This document shows, one piece after another, positions 62,640 through 64,000 of a stretch of DNA of 64,000 nt. The notes under the pieces are model-generated. The model was not told where the DNA came from. It made no database searches and saw nothing but the letters and a program-made list of their open reading frames with translations. The position numbers and the translations under genes are program-made. Source of the DNA: Filobasidium wieringae (lineage: Eukaryota > Basidiomycota > Tremellomycetes > Filobasidiales > Filobasidiaceae). Where the stretch lies: contig BCIV01000017.1 in assembly GCA_001600055.1 (NCBI GenBank), positions 310,001 through 374,000 on the forward strand, in the 5' to 3' direction. How positions within the stretch are numbered: position 1 is the first letter of the stretch; every line of letters starts with the position of its first letter.

Positions 62640-64000
62640 CTATCGTTGCCGTGCCTTCTCCACAGCCTGCCAGAACGCTCCCACAACCGGACGATCTGTA
62701 TGTCGATGCTTCGGGTCAATCTGTGTTGCGCGATAGGTAAAAGTGCCTGTCAGCTATTTATCTGTTACATGTATATGTTGCCTGAGGGGAACTGACCGTG
62801 AATGTCTTAACGTTCCATTCTTTGACAGCAGCATTCGGAGGCTCGCTGGACAGATGGAAATATATCCCCATCACTACAAGAGGGTATCAGATGGTCATCC
62901 TCAGGCATAGAGTTCATATACTGATTGGCTTACCATTTTGAAAGAGTTCTTTCGGCTTACTCCAGTGATATGCTTTAAATTGCCACAGCTGACCTGTGGT
63001 AAAAACACAAAGCACTCTGCTCCTGTGTAACAAGGCATACTTGAGCTCAGAGGTTAGCCAAACGACATACACAGCAGAACTTACCATTCGCCAGGCCCAC
63101 CAGTCAGCTTTGCTAGGACATCCACGCTATCAATTGCAAAGTATTTCGTTTTCTTTTCCTCTGCAGAGCACTCAGATCTCACAATTAGGATTCGAGCAAA
63201 TGGGAGGCATTCGTATCTGCTGACGTACCACCGTTCGGTAATGAAGACGTTCGGTATATTATGACAACATCCTCCATCTTCCTGTTGCCTTCCGCTTGTT
63301 GTCTGGACTTGGCATCCTCGTTCTTTTCGTATCTATATCATGCCGTACCAAGTTAGCCACGATCTTGTCCGTGTACATGAGTGTGACTTACACTCCCTCC
63401 TCAAGTAGCTTTTTAACGTTCCACATGGTGACCAATGCAGTCGGACTGGAGGACAGCATGATGATATTCTGTTGTGCCGATTTCTGTTTCCTGGCGCCCT
63501 TCGGTACATCCCTCTCTCCTCTTGATCCAGAACCATCTGCTTCTCCTTCCTTGGCTGCAGATTTCCCTTCTTTGGCTCGGTTGATACTCTCTCGGAGAGG
63601 TTTGACTCGTTCTTCAAAGATGCTTTTGCGAAGCGTGGAGAAATCGGCTTTCTTGCCAGGAGGGTTGTAACGGAGTGGATCGTAAATGTCGGTATGTGGC
63701 TTTTCGACGGCCGCTTGTATCTGGGCAGAGATCAGGATAACCGTAAACATTAGGCGAAACAGTCAACGATATCGTTCTGCACCTTCTCACTCACCTTCTT
63801 ACAAAACTCCTTGTCTTTCTCGTCCGCGACATATTTTCGTTTCACAGCTGGTGCGCTGCTTCCAGGAGCAGCCTCTTGCGGTACGGTGTCTGTTGTTGGA
63901 GCCTCAACTGGTTCTACCTGTTCTCCTTCAAAAACTGCTCGGCCTCAAAGGTTTAGCGAACCCCGGAAACGTACACTGAGCTTTATCTGACTGACGTTTG
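62640..64000 (-). CDS. CDC73: CDC73, Paf1 complex subunit (C-terminal part, truncated by window)
   Basis: The gene runs off the right edge; only the C-terminal part is present. Recognisable pieces are KRKYVADEKDKEFCKK, IYDPLRYNPPGKKADFSTL, the conserved IIMLSSSPTALVTMWNVKKL with LLEEGV, EDVVIIYRTSSLPN, and the Ras-like C-terminal domain: YFAIDSVDVLAKLTGGPGEW, SRVLCVFTTGQLWQFKAYHW, KEWNVKTFTIDPKHRHTDRP then VVGAFWQAVEKARQR and the stop at 62642-62640. Cdc73 is part of the Paf1 complex, which travels with RNA polymerase II and promotes H2B ubiquitination and H3K4/K36 methylation. Several introns of 50-75 nt interrupt the visible part. The Ras-like domain is intact. Confidence 0.9.

Overview
This is a stretch of nuclear chromosome from a basidiomycete fungus, most likely a Tremellomycete (Cryptococcus/Kwoniella-like yeast). 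The evidence is the dense, very short spliceosomal introns (mostly 50-70 nt, with CTRAY-like branch points), the compact spacing of genes on both strands, an intron-bearing tRNA and the gene repertoire. There is one G1-type cyclin, a UBE2S-type E2 that budding yeast lacks, and a GH5 cellulase with a Ser/Thr linker. There are no phage, plasmid, CRISPR, rRNA or obvious transposon features. Gene models were spliced by hand, so exon edges are predictions, although reading phase was checked at most junctions.

Layout. 0.3-7 kb: an acidic, Lys-rich protein of unknown function (+), the SAGA/TREX-2 subunit SUS1 (-) and an HMG-box transcription factor (-). 7.6-12.8 kb: cytochrome b5 reductase (+), the mRNA export WD40 factor RAE1 (-) and Elongator subunit ELP5 (+). 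12.9-18.8 kb: a phenol-hydroxylase-type FAD monooxygenase (-) and an anion:cation symporter MFS transporter (+), divergent from one 1.3 kb promoter. 19.2-24.8 kb: a small unknown protein (+) and the peroxisomal AAA ATPase PEX1 (-). 25-27.8 kb: a bZIP factor (+). 28.9-34.9 kb: DNA polymerase delta catalytic subunit POL3 (-) and a small mitochondrial-type protein (-). 35.6-41 kb: tRNA-Trp (-), a membrane-anchored histidine-phosphatase-fold protein (+) and a secreted GH5 endoglucanase (+). 41.6-48.4 kb: the mRNA cap methyltransferase ABD1 (+), convergent with an AT-hook protein (-). 48.7-54.5 kb: a UBE2S-like APC/C E2 (-), a VIP36/ERGIC-53-type L-type lectin (-) and a Dma1-type FHA-RING ligase (-). 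54.5-59.6 kb: a 5 kb gene-poor stretch ahead of the G1/S cyclin CLN1 (+, 59.6-61.4 kb). 62-64 kb: a small unknown protein (-) and the C-terminal part of the Paf1-complex subunit CDC73 (-, cut by the window edge).

Most genes are housekeeping and unrelated to their neighbours. Two groupings stand out. The monooxygenase and transporter share a promoter and could form a small catabolic unit. The 48-62 kb segment carries three cell-cycle genes (UBE2S-like E2, DMA1, CLN1). The most unusual sequence features are in splicing: at least two GC-AG introns, 8-nt and 9-nt microexons, an exon whose only coding content is the start codon, and stop-free introns of a multiple of three. I see no convincing new multi-gene system.
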